A stretch of 64,000 nt of DNA from Methanobrevibacter_A acididurans (GCF_046197875.1 NZ_CP166991.1:1612001-1676000), one strand, 5' to 3'. Shown: positions 8,382 to 18,585, numbered from the stretch's first letter. Made by a program: numbers and translations. Notes: generated by a model from the letters alone, not told the origin.

Positions 8382-10763
8382 CTAAAGTGATTTAGATAAA
8401 ATTTTTTTAGGATTTAATCTAATTGATTCATTATATTCATCGAAATTAGCATCTGCAATAATTTCTATGGATATTCCATTTAAATCTTCAATTTTAGTTT
8501 CTAAAACACTTAAATCTTCACTATTTTCAAAAATTTGAACAATTTCAGATTCTGTCATTTCTAATAATTCCTCAACTAATTCACCAAAGAAAGTTACGGA
8601 TATTTCACCAGTATCATCTACAATTCTAGCCGGAATCATTAAAAGATATCTTGGTTTTTCTATCTCTTCACCACAATAATCACATATATATCCATTATCT
8701 TCATTTTTTTCTAAGGTATTATTACAGCTAGGACATTTTAAAAGTACTAATTTATCACCGTAAGGATCTTTTAATGTTCCATTAATTCTTACATTTATAT
8801 CATCATCTTCTAATGATTCTATAGTTTTTTCTTGATAAATAATATCTTTTAATTCATCAAAGGTAGGTAAATTATCTAATTCTTCCTCTGTTGGAGATAT
8901 TAAATTTGTATTATTTCCAATACTTAATATTATTCTATCATCCCTAAAGGATACACGAGGATTTTCTATTTTAACTGCACTTCCAACATCAAATTCTTGT
9001 AAATTTGTTTTAGCATCCCATAAACTAGCTTTAATAGAACCTGTATCATCAGCTAAATCTATACTTCTAACCATTCCAGGTGTGCCATCTGGTTTTTGAA
9101 ATTCATGAATATCTTGTATATCTAAAATTCTTGCTACAACACGAATATTTTTATCATCTTCATTTAATTCATCAATTTTCTTTTTTTCATATAATATTTC
9201 TTCTAATTCGGCAAATGAAGGTAAATCTTTGACTTCATCCTCTTTAAGTTCAATTACTCTTGCAGTTTTACCTATATTTAGTTCAATATCACTAATGCCA
9301 AGCTTAGTTCTAGCATTCTCAAGTTGAAAAGGTTTACCTAATTGAAGATTAGAATTTACTGCTTTATCATCCCAAAAAGAAACACGAACACTACCAGTAC
9401 TGTCAGCAAAATCTGCAGATCTAACAGTACCTACACTTCCATCATCTCTTTGAAATTCTCTGGAATCATTTAATGATATAACTCTTCCTAAAATATCTAC
9501 TTCTTCACCATCATCATCATCGAAACTTTGAACTTGTTCAATTGGTAATGGTCCAAGTTTTGATTGTGATTCTTTCAAAGTGCTAACTAAATCATCATAT
9601 CCTTTTGGATCTATAACAAATCGTGTGTTCCAATTTGTATTAATTCTGTAACCAGATTTAGCATAATCATCATATTCAATATTTCCACCAATAACTTCTA
9701 TAATATCTCCTTTATTAAATTCTAAATTAGTATCATCATTCCATAAAGTCACTCTAATAGAACCGGTATCATCAGCTATTTCTATTGATTTAACATGACC
9801 ATCACTACCATCTTTTCTTTGAAATGAAATTGTATCTTGTATTTTAGTAATTATCCCTAATATTGTAACATCTTTTTGCTCATGAGCTTCCCCTAACTTG
9901 AATAATGTTTCTTCAAATTCAGGAACATCAAAATCGCCTTTAATTGTTCGACCATCCCAATGAGACAATGATACTTCACCATTTCTTTCTCTAACTTGAG
10001 CCCCTAATATTTTTATAGTATCATTCTCATTTAAACCAAGAGTTTCTATTAATTTAACATCCTTATTCCATAAGGTATAAGATATTTTACCAGTAGAATC
10101 TTGAATTTCGATAGAAGTAACTTCCCCTTTTTTACCATTACTATTATATTTTCTAATTGGAGGTATTCTTATTATTCTACCGATTATATTAACTGTTTCA
10201 TTAGGAACTATATCCTTAATCAAGGTTATAGGTTCCTCATATTTTGGAAAATCTGGAAAATCATCTGAATTTAAAACTTGTATAGTAGATCTGGGTTTTA
10301 AATGTACTTCTAAACCTCTATAACCATCTTTAGATTCAATATTATCTATTTGTACAACATCTCCCTCTTTGAAGTTTTTAAGATGTTTTATGTTATCTGT
10401 CCATAAAACAACTCGTACATTTCCAGTATCATCAGCAAGATTCAGGTTACATAACTTACCATCATTCCCTTTTCGAGAAGTAAATTCTTTAACATCTGAT
10501 ATTCCCATTACTCTACCAATAATTGTTAATTCATTAATATTTGGTTCTAATTCCCTAATTTTATACATTTTATGTTTTTCATCAGAAATTGGATCATTAG
10601 TTTCATCAATAAATGTTCCTACAACCATTCGTGCCACATCAATGTCTTTAACAAAACTAACATTTTCATAATCTTTTTTTAATGATTCCATTTTCTCTAA
10701 AAATTCTTTTTCAGAGACTTGGTCCTTAACTTTTTCATATTCATCTAATATTTCTTGATCCAT
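8382..10763 (-). CDS. rpa: Replication protein A with six OB-fold-like repeats and zinc finger
   Basis: Single-stranded DNA-binding protein of 793 aa. The OB-fold signature D-[DS]-TG-x-[IV]-x-x-x-[LF]-[WF] recurs near residues 111, 222, 331, 454, 571 and 716, so I count six OB domains. A C4 zinc finger (CPSC at 677-680 and CDYC at 694-697) sits inside the last one, as in euryarchaeal RPA. Each unit is preceded by a similar K-P/D-G-x-x-G-x-V-R-S-I strand. GAGGG precedes the ATG, and a TATA box lies about 40 bp upstream. It leads the rpa-radA operon. One long polypeptide probably replaces the three-subunit eukaryotic RPA. Confidence 0.92.
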   Translation of the reverse strand: MDQEILDEYEKVKDQVSEKEFLEKMESLKKDYENVSFVKDIDVARMVVGTFIDETNDPISDEKHKMYKIRELEPNINELTIIGRVMGISDVKEFTSRKGNDGKLCNLNLADDTGNVRVVLWTDNIKHLKNFKEGDVVQIDNIESKDGYRGLEVHLKPRSTIQVLNSDDFPDFPKYEEPITLIKDIVPNETVNIIGRIIRIPPIRKYNSNGKKGEVTSIEIQDSTGKISYTLWNKDVKLIETLGLNENDTIKILGAQVRERNGEVSLSHWDGRTIKGDFDVPEFEETLFKLGEAHEQKDVTILGIITKIQDTISFQRKDGSDGHVKSIEIADDTGSIRVTLWNDDTNLEFNKGDIIEVIGGNIEYDDYAKSGYRINTNWNTRFVIDPKGYDDLVSTLKESQSKLGPLPIEQVQSFDDDDGEEVDILGRVISLNDSREFQRDDGSVGTVRSADFADSTGSVRVSFWDDKAVNSNLQLGKPFQLENARTKLGISDIELNIGKTARVIELKEDEVKDLPSFAELEEILYEKKKIDELNEDDKNIRVVARILDIQDIHEFQKPDGTPGMVRSIDLADDTGSIKASLWDAKTNLQEFDVGSAVKIENPRVSFRDDRIILSIGNNTNLISPTEEELDNLPTFDELKDIIYQEKTIESLEDDDINVRINGTLKDPYGDKLVLLKCPSCNNTLEKNEDNGYICDYCGEEIEKPRYLLMIPARIVDDTGEISVTFFGELVEELLEMTESEIVQIFENSEDLSVLETKIEDLNGISIEIIADANFDEYNESIRLNPKKILSKSL

Positions 10764-11072
10764 ACCAAACCCTCAATTGTAATTAAACAATAATTTAAAG
10801 TTTTTATATAATATGTTTTTTCTAAGAGCATTTGAAAAATAATATATTTAATTAATTTTTAATGAATAAAAAAATATACTCTTATTACAAAACCACTAAA
10901 ATTACTGTTCTCTTTTTTTAATAATCTAAAATGATAACATTTTATAATTAATAAAAAAAATTTAATAAAACATATTTAATATTAATATATTTTTTATATA
11001 TTTTAATTTTATTTATTATTAAAATTAATCTAAATAAAAAAACATCCCAAAAAAATAGAACAAAACAGAAAA
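10764..11072. other. Intergenic region upstream of rpa
   Basis: 309 bp of AT-rich DNA between the phosphoglycosyl transferase stop region and rpa. Apart from the rpa promoter near 10803 I see no ORF with a ribosome binding site, no tRNA and no strong hairpin. Confidence 0.6.
10803..10811 (-). promoter_or_regulatory. TATA box of the rpa-radA operon
   Basis: TTATATAAA on the minus strand lies 40 bp before the rpa start. Initiation about 22-25 bases downstream would leave a leader of about 20 bases that just contains the GAGGG ribosome binding site. Spacing is what archaeal TBP/TFB promoters show. Confidence 0.55.
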
Positions 11073-12476
11073 TTAATATGCATTTTTATTACTTTTAAAA
11101 ACGGTTTTGAAAAGTATAAGTACATCTAAACCAAAATGCCAATTTTCTACATATTCAATATCATATTGTATACGCTTGTTAATAGATGTATTACCTCTAC
11201 ATCCATGTATTTGAGCCCAACCTGTTAATCCTGGACGGACTTGATGTTTTACCATATATTTAGGTATTTCTTTTCTAAATTTATCCACAAAATATGGTCT
11301 TTCGGGTCTTGGACCCACAACACTCATATCTCCTTTTAATACATTGAAAAACTGTGGAAGTTCATCAATACTTGTTTTCCTAATAAAATCGCCAACTTTA
11401 GTTTTTCTAGAATCATTAGGAGTAGTCCATCCCGTTTCTTCATCTTTTTCACTCTGAACTTTCATGCTACGAAATTTATACATTATAAAAGGTTTTCTTT
11501 TATAGCCGATTCTTTCCTGTTTAAAAATAATAGGTCCTGGTGATTCAATTTTAATTGCAATAGCTGTTAATAACATTATTGGAGAGGTAATGATGATTGC
11601 TATTATAGAAATCAAAATATCTTCAACAACTTTTAAAAACTTATTAAATGTATCATCTAAAGGAACATAGCGAATATTTATAATTGGTAAATCATCAATC
11701 ATATCCACAGAAGGTTTAGCTGGAAGATATTTATAATAATCTGGGAGAATTTCCGCTTTGATTCCAGCATTTTCACATATATCAACTAATTCTGTTAATT
11801 TAGGGAAATATTCTAAAGATATAGCTATAACAACTCTATCAAAATTATGTTTTGTTAATATAGGTTCTAAATCATTGAAAGTCCCTACAAATCTGGTTCC
11901 TTCAATTTCTTGACCCAAATGTTCTTTTCGACCTAATAATCCTCTAACAGAATATCCTAAATATTTTTTCGCCTTGATTTTTTTAATAAAAGTAAAAGCT
12001 AAATCATTATCGCCAACAACTAGAATATGTTTCAAATTATGATCTTTTGACCTAATCAATCTTAACATTGCACGAATTAATGCTCTTTCAATAATACCAT
12101 AAATTATGCCAAATATACCTAAAAGAAATAAGAGTATTCTTGAAAAATCAGGTTGATTAATAAGAAATAAGAAAGCTACTAAGACCATAAAAGACATTAA
12201 ATTTGCTTTAATTATAGATGTTGCTTCTGAAAAAATTGATTTTTGATTTCTAAATGGTTTATATAATCCAAAAAAGTAGAAAAATAAGAGATAAACTGGT
12301 ATTACTGCAAATAAAGTAAATATGAAATAAGATCCAAATCCAAGATATCCTCCAATAGGTCCAAATATGGTTGTTTTAAATCTAATATAAAATGCAGTGA
12401 GTAATGCAAATAAAATTATTACAACATCTGTTAAAACTAATATTGCATTTAAAAATTGTTGATTTTGTTTAATCAT
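11073..12476 (-). CDS. Polyprenyl-phosphate hexose-1-phosphate transferase (WcaJ/EpsE type)
   Basis: Membrane phosphoglycosyl transferase of 467 aa that would place the first sugar phosphate on a lipid carrier to start glycan synthesis. It has about four N-terminal membrane helices, a central nucleotide-binding-like domain (HILVVGDNDLAFTFIKKI), another membrane helix near residue 290, and a C-terminal bacterial sugar transferase domain. That domain shows FKQERIGYKRKPFIMYKFRSM, SIDELPQFFNVLKGDMS, VGPRPERP and RPGLTGWAQIHG, including the catalytic Asp-Glu pair. The family is typically bacterial. GTGGAATTATTCG precedes the ATG. It is the last gene of the envelope locus in transcription order. 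Confidence 0.9.
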   Translation of the reverse strand: MIKQNQQFLNAILVLTDVVIILFALLTAFYIRFKTTIFGPIGGYLGFGSYFIFTLFAVIPVYLLFFYFFGLYKPFRNQKSIFSEATSIIKANLMSFMVLVAFLFLINQPDFSRILLFLLGIFGIIYGIIERALIRAMLRLIRSKDHNLKHILVVGDNDLAFTFIKKIKAKKYLGYSVRGLLGRKEHLGQEIEGTRFVGTFNDLEPILTKHNFDRVVIAISLEYFPKLTELVDICENAGIKAEILPDYYKYLPAKPSVDMIDDLPIINIRYVPLDDTFNKFLKVVEDILISIIAIIITSPIMLLTAIAIKIESPGPIIFKQERIGYKRKPFIMYKFRSMKVQSEKDEETGWTTPNDSRKTKVGDFIRKTSIDELPQFFNVLKGDMSVVGPRPERPYFVDKFRKEIPKYMVKHQVRPGLTGWAQIHGCRGNTSINKRIQYDIEYVENWHFGLDVLILFKTVFKSNKNAY

Positions 12477-12608
12477 CGAATAATTCCACTTTTTTTATAA
12501 TTTAAATTAAATCAATGTAAAAAATTTATACTTATCTAATTCTATATAAAAACATTTATTTTAATATATTTATTTATAAAAACCTAAAAATTTTAATAAA
12601 AAAATAGA

Positions 12609-13715
12609 TTAAATAGCACCTGTGAATTTTTTGAAAAATGGAATCTTACTAAGCACTAACATTGCAACCCAAGCTACTAAGAATAAAATTAATGACAATA
12701 TTGGAATTGAAACTAGTGCATTCATAGAAGCAAAATCCACATTCATTACCCATAACAATTTAAAGAGTAATAAATGACTTAAATAAATACCAAAAGAGAA
12801 AATACTAATAGATAATATAATATTTGCTGATTTTCCTTCACTAAAATAAGTTGTAATATTTTTTCTAGTATTTGAATTAAAATTAATATTTTTAAATATT
12901 AAAAATAAACTTATAGCTTGGAAAACGGTTGTTAAATCATAATAATCTATTCCTTGGAATGAACCTGCGATAAGTGAATTATTATATATCATGAAAACTT
13001 TAAGAATTGTTGAAATAATTAATACAGCAGTCCATAGATAATTATTTTGGGAAAGTTTAGTTTTTGTATTGTGTAAATAATATCCTAAAATAAAATATCC
13101 TAAAGGTCCGGCAAAATATCTTAAATCTATATTAACATAAGGTAACTTGAATGTTGTGAAAACACATGTTACAAGCCAGATAATTAAAAAGTATTTCACT
13201 TCATCAAATGATGAATTTTTAATCCATTTATTAATAATTGGAGTTATAAGATAAACACTTAATATCATCCATACAAACCAAAAGTGATTTAAATAACCCG
13301 GTCGTCCTAAAAACATGTTAATTATAAATGATACAATAGAAGTAACAGAATTATAATCTGGTACTTTACCTTCAGTAAAACCAAAGACGAAACTAAAGAT
13401 TACATAAATACTTCCCCAAAATAAAAATGGAATTAATATACGGGAAAATCTTTTTTCGATGAATCCCTTAAAATTATAGTCCCGATTAAGTAGTAATGTT
13501 CCAGAAATCATTATAAATATAGGTATTGATATTTTTGCAAAAGTACTATAAAAATCCGCGAATAACCAATTAATATTTACGGAAGAGTGTATTAATGTTT
13601 CAGCAGAAACATGACCCACAACAACTAAAAATATTGCAAAAGCTTTTAAAAAATCTAAATAAAAAATTCTTTTTGAGCTAACTTTACCTGGTAATAATAT
13701 ATTTTTCAATTGCAT
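12609..13715 (-). CDS. Membrane acyltransferase, family 3 (OafA/WecH-like)
   Basis: Integral membrane protein of 368 aa with about ten hydrophobic helices. The N-terminal FYLDFLKAFAIFLVVVGH segment carries the conserved histidine of acyltransferase family 3, and HFWFVWMILSVYLITP is also typical. Relatives move acetyl or other acyl groups from the cytoplasm onto surface sugars, so decoration of the polymer made by this locus is the likely role. No clear ribosome binding site is seen before the ATG. About 130 bp separates it from the phosphoglycosyl transferase gene downstream and 160 bp from the glycosyltransferase upstream. Confidence 0.85.
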   Translation of the reverse strand: MQLKNILLPGKVSSKRIFYLDFLKAFAIFLVVVGHVSAETLIHSSVNINWLFADFYSTFAKISIPIFIMISGTLLLNRDYNFKGFIEKRFSRILIPFLFWGSIYVIFSFVFGFTEGKVPDYNSVTSIVSFIINMFLGRPGYLNHFWFVWMILSVYLITPIINKWIKNSSFDEVKYFLIIWLVTCVFTTFKLPYVNIDLRYFAGPLGYFILGYYLHNTKTKLSQNNYLWTAVLIISTILKVFMIYNNSLIAGSFQGIDYYDLTTVFQAISLFLIFKNINFNSNTRKNITTYFSEGKSANIILSISIFSFGIYLSHLLLFKLLWVMNVDFASMNALVSIPILSLILFLVAWVAMLVLSKIPFFKKFTGAI

Positions 13716-13876
13716 GGAAATCAGTTTATTAAAAATTTTAGAAAATTAAATATTCTATTATAACTATTAAAGAGGATATAATATAAACATATCGGATTTA
13801 AACATTATTAAAAATGAGGTAATAAATTATTTATTATTCATTGAAAAAAAATTTAAGGATAAGTAAACATTCCAAA

Positions 13877-14746
13877 TTAATTTCTTTTAAATAAATTTAA
13901 AATTAATTTTACAATAAATTGTAAAAAAATTCCAATATATACAATAAAATTTACAATAATAGAATATTTTTTTGTATAATGTTTTTTATAAAATATATAC
14001 ATTGATTTATGAAATTCATATACCAATTTAAAACTTTTTTTACTGCTAGAACCTTTATAATGTATAATTTCGCTTTTACCAAAATAAATTATTTTCCAAC
14101 CGGATTCTTTAATTCTGTAACACCAATCGATATCTTCACCATACATAAAATAATCTTCATCAAGAAGACCAACTTGATTTATTACTTCCATTTTAACTAA
14201 CATGAAAGCGCCGACTAAACAATCGATTTCATAAACTCCATTGTTATCTAAATCATCTAAGTTATAATTATTTATATCTGAATTTTTATTAGGAATGTGA
14301 AATAATTTATAAAATGAGTTTATTGGATTTGGAAAACTACGTTTACATGCTTTATCTAACTCTCCATTTGGAAGAGAAACTTTACATCCTAAAGCCCCAA
14401 CATCAGGATAGTTTTTAATATAATTTAAACATTGATTTAAAACATCCCCCTTGATTATAGTATCCGAATTTAAAAGCAATACATATTTAGAGGTGGATTT
14501 TTTAATAGCTAAATTATTTGCATATGCAAATCCCATATTAGAATTATTTTTTATAAAAATTATTTTATGATTTTTTACTTCTTTAAAGAAAGTTTTCTCT
14601 AATTTTTCTAAACTACCATCATCAGATTTATTATCTATTATTATAATATTATAAGTAAAATTGGGATTACTAAGCAATATTGAATTTATTGAATTTTTTG
14701 TTAATTCATATGTCCTAAAATTAACTATTATTATTGATAAATCCAT
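13877..14746 (-). CDS. Family 2 glycosyltransferase, WbbL/rhamnosyltransferase-like
   Basis: A 289-aa GT-A enzyme. Visible motifs are IIIVNFRTYELTKNSINSI at the start, IIIDNKSDDGS (nucleotide binding), NNSNMGFAYANNLAI, the LLLNSDT metal-binding motif, and MYGEDIDWCYRIKESGW near residue 200 (catalytic-base region). The shape matches the rhamnosyltransferase-like group of GT2, which suits the dTDP-rhamnose genes in the locus. The C-terminus ends in a hydrophobic stretch plus basic tail. GGGG lies 5 bases before the ATG. The sugar it moves is inferred only. Confidence 0.82.
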   Translation of the reverse strand: MDLSIIIVNFRTYELTKNSINSILLSNPNFTYNIIIIDNKSDDGSLEKLEKTFFKEVKNHKIIFIKNNSNMGFAYANNLAIKKSTSKYVLLLNSDTIIKGDVLNQCLNYIKNYPDVGALGCKVSLPNGELDKACKRSFPNPINSFYKLFHIPNKNSDINNYNLDDLDNNGVYEIDCLVGAFMLVKMEVINQVGLLDEDYFMYGEDIDWCYRIKESGWKIIYFGKSEIIHYKGSSSKKSFKLVYEFHKSMYIFYKKHYTKKYSIIVNFIVYIGIFLQFIVKLILNLFKRN

Positions 14747-14781
14747 TTTTTCCCCAACCTTATAATATTTTTAAAGAAAAT

Positions 14782-15753
14782 TTATTTTTTAAATAATTTA
14801 ATAGTGTTAACTATTAATTTCCACTCAATTTTAAAATAATTTTTAAAATTTTTATTTTGATAATGAACTTTTCTTATTTTACTTTTATCATTTAATCCTT
14901 CTTTAATACCAGTTAAATAGACCTTCCCAAAACCTTTTTTAACAAAAAATAAATATTTTATTAAAAAACCTAAAAAAATAAATGCTATGTTAATTATTTT
15001 TTGAGGAATTGGAAGATTTTTATAAATTACTAAAACATTATTTCGAGCAGATAAACGAATTTTAAATTCATTATATTTAGATCCACTACTTCCACTCCCA
15101 ATATGATAAACTATTGATTTAGGACAATATACATTTTTATATCCATTAATTTGTGCTCTGTAAGCTAAATCAACATCTTCCATGTAAGCAAAAAAATTTT
15201 CATCAAAACAGCCTAATTTTATTACTAAGGATCTTTTATATAAAGCTGCACCTGCACAACTACTAAATGTCTCTCTTTCTTTAGTATATTTATTTATATT
15301 TTGACCATTACCTACTTTTTTTGTATAAGCTAATAAAGTATATTCATCTCCAGCATCATCTATTAAATTCCTATTATTAAATTGAATCATTTTTGATGCT
15401 GATGAAAATATGAAATCATCTTTTGTAATACAATTTATCAAAGGAGATATAGAGTTATTATTTAATTCAACATCATTATTTAAGAATAATAATAATTCAG
15501 ATTGTGCTATTTTTATTCCCTGATTTGTTGCCTTTGCAAAACCTAAATTTTCTTTATTTTGGATTAAAATAATTTGTAAGGGATAATCTAAATTCTTTTG
15601 ATAGTCTTTTATAATGTTCACACTATTATCTGTTGAACCATTATCAACAATGATAACTTCTCTTATATGTTTATTTTGACTGATTAAAGATTCAAAATAT
15701 ATATTTAAAAAATTTTCACCATTATAATTTGGGGTTATAATTGAAACTTTCAT
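14782..15753 (-). CDS. Family 2 glycosyltransferase
   Basis: A 323-aa GT-A enzyme with MKVSIITPNYNGENFL, IIVDNGSTDNSV, NKENLGFAKATNQGI, LLFLNNDVEL (metal-binding Asp) and FFAYMEDVDLAYRAQINGYKN. It belongs to the same rhamnosyltransferase-like group as the next gene. A hydrophobic helix near residue 250 (NIAFIFLGFLIKYLFF) and a basic C-terminus suggest membrane association. TTAGGT precedes the ATG. It sits between two other GT2 genes with gaps of 35 and 23 bp, so the three are almost certainly cotranscribed and extend the same repeat unit. Confidence 0.82.
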   Translation of the reverse strand: MKVSIITPNYNGENFLNIYFESLISQNKHIREVIIVDNGSTDNSVNIIKDYQKNLDYPLQIILIQNKENLGFAKATNQGIKIAQSELLLFLNNDVELNNNSISPLINCITKDDFIFSSASKMIQFNNRNLIDDAGDEYTLLAYTKKVGNGQNINKYTKERETFSSCAGAALYKRSLVIKLGCFDENFFAYMEDVDLAYRAQINGYKNVYCPKSIVYHIGSGSSGSKYNEFKIRLSARNNVLVIYKNLPIPQKIINIAFIFLGFLIKYLFFVKKGFGKVYLTGIKEGLNDKSKIRKVHYQNKNFKNYFKIEWKLIVNTIKLFKK

Positions 15754-15776
15754 TTAATTAACCTAATACTTAAATT

Positions 15777-16805
15777 TTAGATGCTGTTTTTAAATGTTTT
15801 CCATAAAATATAATAAATTTTAGGACTTATTAAAAATATTTCTGTTTTAAATAAAAACAATAAGTCAGTTTTTTCATAAGGCTTAAAACCTCTAAGTTTT
15901 TTAACATAATCTATTTCTTTCATTTTATCCATTACTTTATTAAACGGATAATTTTTATAAAATAAATACATTAAATTTCCAAATATAGCTTTGGGTATCC
16001 TATAATTAGTGATTAAATCTATTAACTCTTCAACATAAGGATAATTAATTAATTCTTCTTTTGGCATATTATAATCATGATAATATATTGCTAAATTTTC
16101 TAATATTTTTATAAAATTAAATCTTTCAAGAAAACTTTGAGATGTTGAAGATGAACTATTTTGTAAATAGAAATAACTTGGTTTAGCAGTATAACCTACT
16201 TTTTTAACATGAATTAATGATTTTAATGCAAATTCAGTGTCTTCACCATAGGATACATTAGCAGTGAATCTTAAACCATTTTCATCTAAAATTTGTTTAT
16301 CATACATTATCTGACAAAATCTAAATGGGATTTTCATCATTAATTCTTGTTTTATTAAATCATAATTCCCTATAATAGATTTACCCTTAATAGAATCATA
16401 TGCTGTTGGTTTGGTTAGTACTACTCCATCTTGACTAATTATTAACATTTGAGTAAAAGAAAAATCGCAATCTTTTTCTATTATTGATTCATATAACCAT
16501 TTAATATGATTTTTACCAATATAATCATCCCCATCCAAAAAAACTATATATTTTCCTTTAGCCAAATCTAAACCTTTGTTTCTAGCTGTACTAACTCCTT
16601 TATTTTCTTGATAAAAAATTTGAAAAGGAATATTAGATTGAGATAGTAAATTATCAACTTTTTCTATACTATCATCATATGATCCATCATTAATAATAAT
16701 AACTTCAAAATCATTGAAAGTTTGGTTTATAAGAGATAATAATGTATTTTCTATGTAATTAGAATTGTTAAAAACTGGTATTATAACACTAACTTTTGGA
16801 TTCAT
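15777..16805 (-). CDS. Family 2 glycosyltransferase
   Basis: A 342-aa GT-A enzyme with KVSVIIPVFNNSNYIENTLL, VIIINDGSYDDSIE, STARNKGLDLAKGKYIVFLDGDDYI (metal-binding Asp-Gly-Asp-Asp) and SYGEDTEFALKSL. The layout matches the CpsI/EpsJ-like group with an alpha-helical C-terminal half. A strong AAAGGAGATATTTA precedes the ATG, and tarJ ends only 27 bp upstream. The position directly after tarI-tarJ suggests that it works on the same polymer, but the substrate is not readable. Confidence 0.82.
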   Translation of the reverse strand: MNPKVSVIIPVFNNSNYIENTLLSLINQTFNDFEVIIINDGSYDDSIEKVDNLLSQSNIPFQIFYQENKGVSTARNKGLDLAKGKYIVFLDGDDYIGKNHIKWLYESIIEKDCDFSFTQMLIISQDGVVLTKPTAYDSIKGKSIIGNYDLIKQELMMKIPFRFCQIMYDKQILDENGLRFTANVSYGEDTEFALKSLIHVKKVGYTAKPSYFYLQNSSSSTSQSFLERFNFIKILENLAIYYHDYNMPKEELINYPYVEELIDLITNYRIPKAIFGNLMYLFYKNYPFNKVMDKMKEIDYVKKLRGFKPYEKTDLLFLFKTEIFLISPKIYYILWKTFKNSI

Positions 16806-16832
16806 TAAATATCTCCTTTTATTTCATGATTT

Positions 16833-17858
16833 TTATTTATTCCAAACTAAAACAGTTTTACCAAAATTTGAATTAAAATCTTTATCAAATGCTTTAGTAA
16901 TATCATTTAAATTATTTATCTCAATTGTTTCATTGATAATATTTTCTAAGTATTCTAATATTTTTGGATTTTCTTTAAATAAATTAATAGCCCCTAAGAA
17001 ATCTTTTCTACCACTACGTGTTGTTCCAAACAATATTAATCCTTTCTCTAAAATCATTCTAGTGTTAATTTGAATAGGATATTCAGATACTCCAAGTATA
17101 GAAATAGTGCCTTCCGGATTTATTAAATCTATAATTTGGGATATTGCGGACTGAGAATTTAATCCCCCTACAGCTTCAAATGCATGATCAATAGTTAAAT
17201 CCTTTGGTATTTCATTGATTTTATAAGTTTTATCAACAAATGAAAACATTTCCAATTTTTCATCATTAACCCCAAAAACTATTATCTTTGAATTGGGAAA
17301 TATAATTTTTAAGAGAAGAGAAGTGATATAACCTAAATTACCATCACCCCAAATACCTATAATATTTTTATTTTTATTAGAATGTTTTTTAAATCTCAAT
17401 ATTGCTTGATAACTAACTGTAACAAGTTCAGTGAATGCTAAAACATTAAGATTACAATTATTAGGTATTTTAATTAATCTATCTGGTTTTAATGATACAT
17501 AATCTTCCATGAATCCATCATAACCACTAGATCTAAATTTACTAGAAGTTAAATAATTTTCAGCAATAACTTTATCATTTTCTATGGGAATATTAGGAAT
17601 CATAACCACATTATCACCAACATTAAAATGACCAGTCCCATCTTTAATTACTTTACCTACACCTTCATGTATTAAAGCCATTGGAAGTTTATTATTTAAT
17701 ACTTCTGGAACTCTACTACCTTGATAATATCTTTGATCTGCATTACAAATTGACAAGTGAGTTGGACGAACTATAACCTCATTTTCCAAATCATTTATTT
17801 CTCCGTAAACCTCTTCAAATAACTTTGGAGAAACAAGTCTATATATAATATTAATCAT
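16833..17858 (-). CDS. tarJ: Ribulose-5-phosphate reductase (TarJ-like)
   Basis: Zinc-dependent medium-chain dehydrogenase that in bacteria reduces D-ribulose 5-phosphate to D-ribitol 5-phosphate with NADPH. The protein (341 aa) follows bacterial TarJ closely from MINIIYRLVSPKLFEEVYG through PTHLSICNADQRYYQG (zinc Cys), KLPMALIHEGVGKV, SSGYDGFMEDYV, FTELVTVSYQAI, GIWGDGNLGYIT (nucleotide binding), LTIDHAFEAVGG and GTISILGVSEYP to the C-terminal FGKTVLVWN. An earlier start is open, but the ATG at 17858 matches family length and has TTGGTGG with a 6-base spacer. It lies 22 bp downstream of tarI, the enzyme that uses its product. Confidence 0.9.
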   Translation of the reverse strand: MINIIYRLVSPKLFEEVYGEINDLENEVIVRPTHLSICNADQRYYQGSRVPEVLNNKLPMALIHEGVGKVIKDGTGHFNVGDNVVMIPNIPIENDKVIAENYLTSSKFRSSGYDGFMEDYVSLKPDRLIKIPNNCNLNVLAFTELVTVSYQAILRFKKHSNKNKNIIGIWGDGNLGYITSLLLKIIFPNSKIIVFGVNDEKLEMFSFVDKTYKINEIPKDLTIDHAFEAVGGLNSQSAISQIIDLINPEGTISILGVSEYPIQINTRMILEKGLILFGTTRSGRKDFLGAINLFKENPKILEYLENIINETIEINNLNDITKAFDKDFNSNFGKTVLVWNK

Positions 17859-17880
17859 CAAATACCACCAATATTTTATA

Positions 17881-18585
17881 TTATTCTTCATTAAGAATTG
17901 AATTAGCTACTTTTAAATCATATGGATATGTAATTTTAATATTAGTTACTTCCCCATTAACTAAAAAAACATCCTCATTATTCATGATAAAAATCTTTGC
18001 AGCATCAGTTAAAATTGATTTTTCATTATTAGATAATTTATTGTAAAGTTCTTTCAATTTGAGAATTTTAAAAGATTGGGGTGTTTGACCTTGATACATA
18101 TTTATTCTATTTGGAATATCACTAACAAATTGACCGTTTAAACTTTGAACAATTGTATCAGATGCAGGAATTATAGTATCACACGCACCATACTTAATTA
18201 CAGCATTAATATTATCTTCAATGATCCTATGTGTAACAAATGGTCTTACTGAATCATGAGTAACAATGATATCTTCAGAATTAATTGAAAAATTAGATTC
18301 AATGTAATTAATAGCTTTCATAATAGTTTCATTTCTTACATTTCCTGCTTCAATAACTATTATATTTTGATTATCCTTTATGTATTTATTAATAAGATCT
18401 TTAGTATAATTAATCCATTGCTTTGGACATAAAACAATGATTTTATTAAAATTAGGATTAATATAAAATTTTTCTATAGTGTGAATTATTATAGGTTTAT
18501 TTCCTAAGAAAAGAAATTGTTTAGGTTTATCTACATTTCCCATTCTAATTCCAGTTCCACCTGCTAAAATAGCCGCAAATATCAT
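17881..18585 (-). CDS. tarI: Ribitol-5-phosphate cytidylyltransferase (TarI-like)
   Basis: Activates ribitol 5-phosphate with CTP to give CDP-ribitol, the monomer donor for ribitol teichoic acid. The 234-aa protein is an IspD/TarI-fold nucleotidyltransferase with LAGGTGIRMGNVDKPKQFL, NKPIIIHTIEKFY, VTHDSVRPFVTHRII, MYQGQTPQSFKI, and TNIKITYPYDLKVAN. The MYQGQTPQSF and THRII details and pairing with TarJ favour TarI over IspD; archaea do not use the MEP pathway. The ATG at 18585 has GGTGA six bases upstream, so the longer frame from 18597 is unlikely. Confidence 0.9.
   Translation of the reverse strand: MIFAAILAGGTGIRMGNVDKPKQFLFLGNKPIIIHTIEKFYINPNFNKIIVLCPKQWINYTKDLINKYIKDNQNIIVIEAGNVRNETIMKAINYIESNFSINSEDIIVTHDSVRPFVTHRIIEDNINAVIKYGACDTIIPASDTIVQSLNGQFVSDIPNRINMYQGQTPQSFKILKLKELYNKLSNNEKSILTDAAKIFIMNNEDVFLVNGEVTNIKITYPYDLKVANSILNEE

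Noticed and set aside
17881..18585. IspD (MEP isoprenoid pathway) for the cytidylyltransferase
   Set aside because: Archaea use mevalonate. The protein follows TarI along its length and is next to TarJ.
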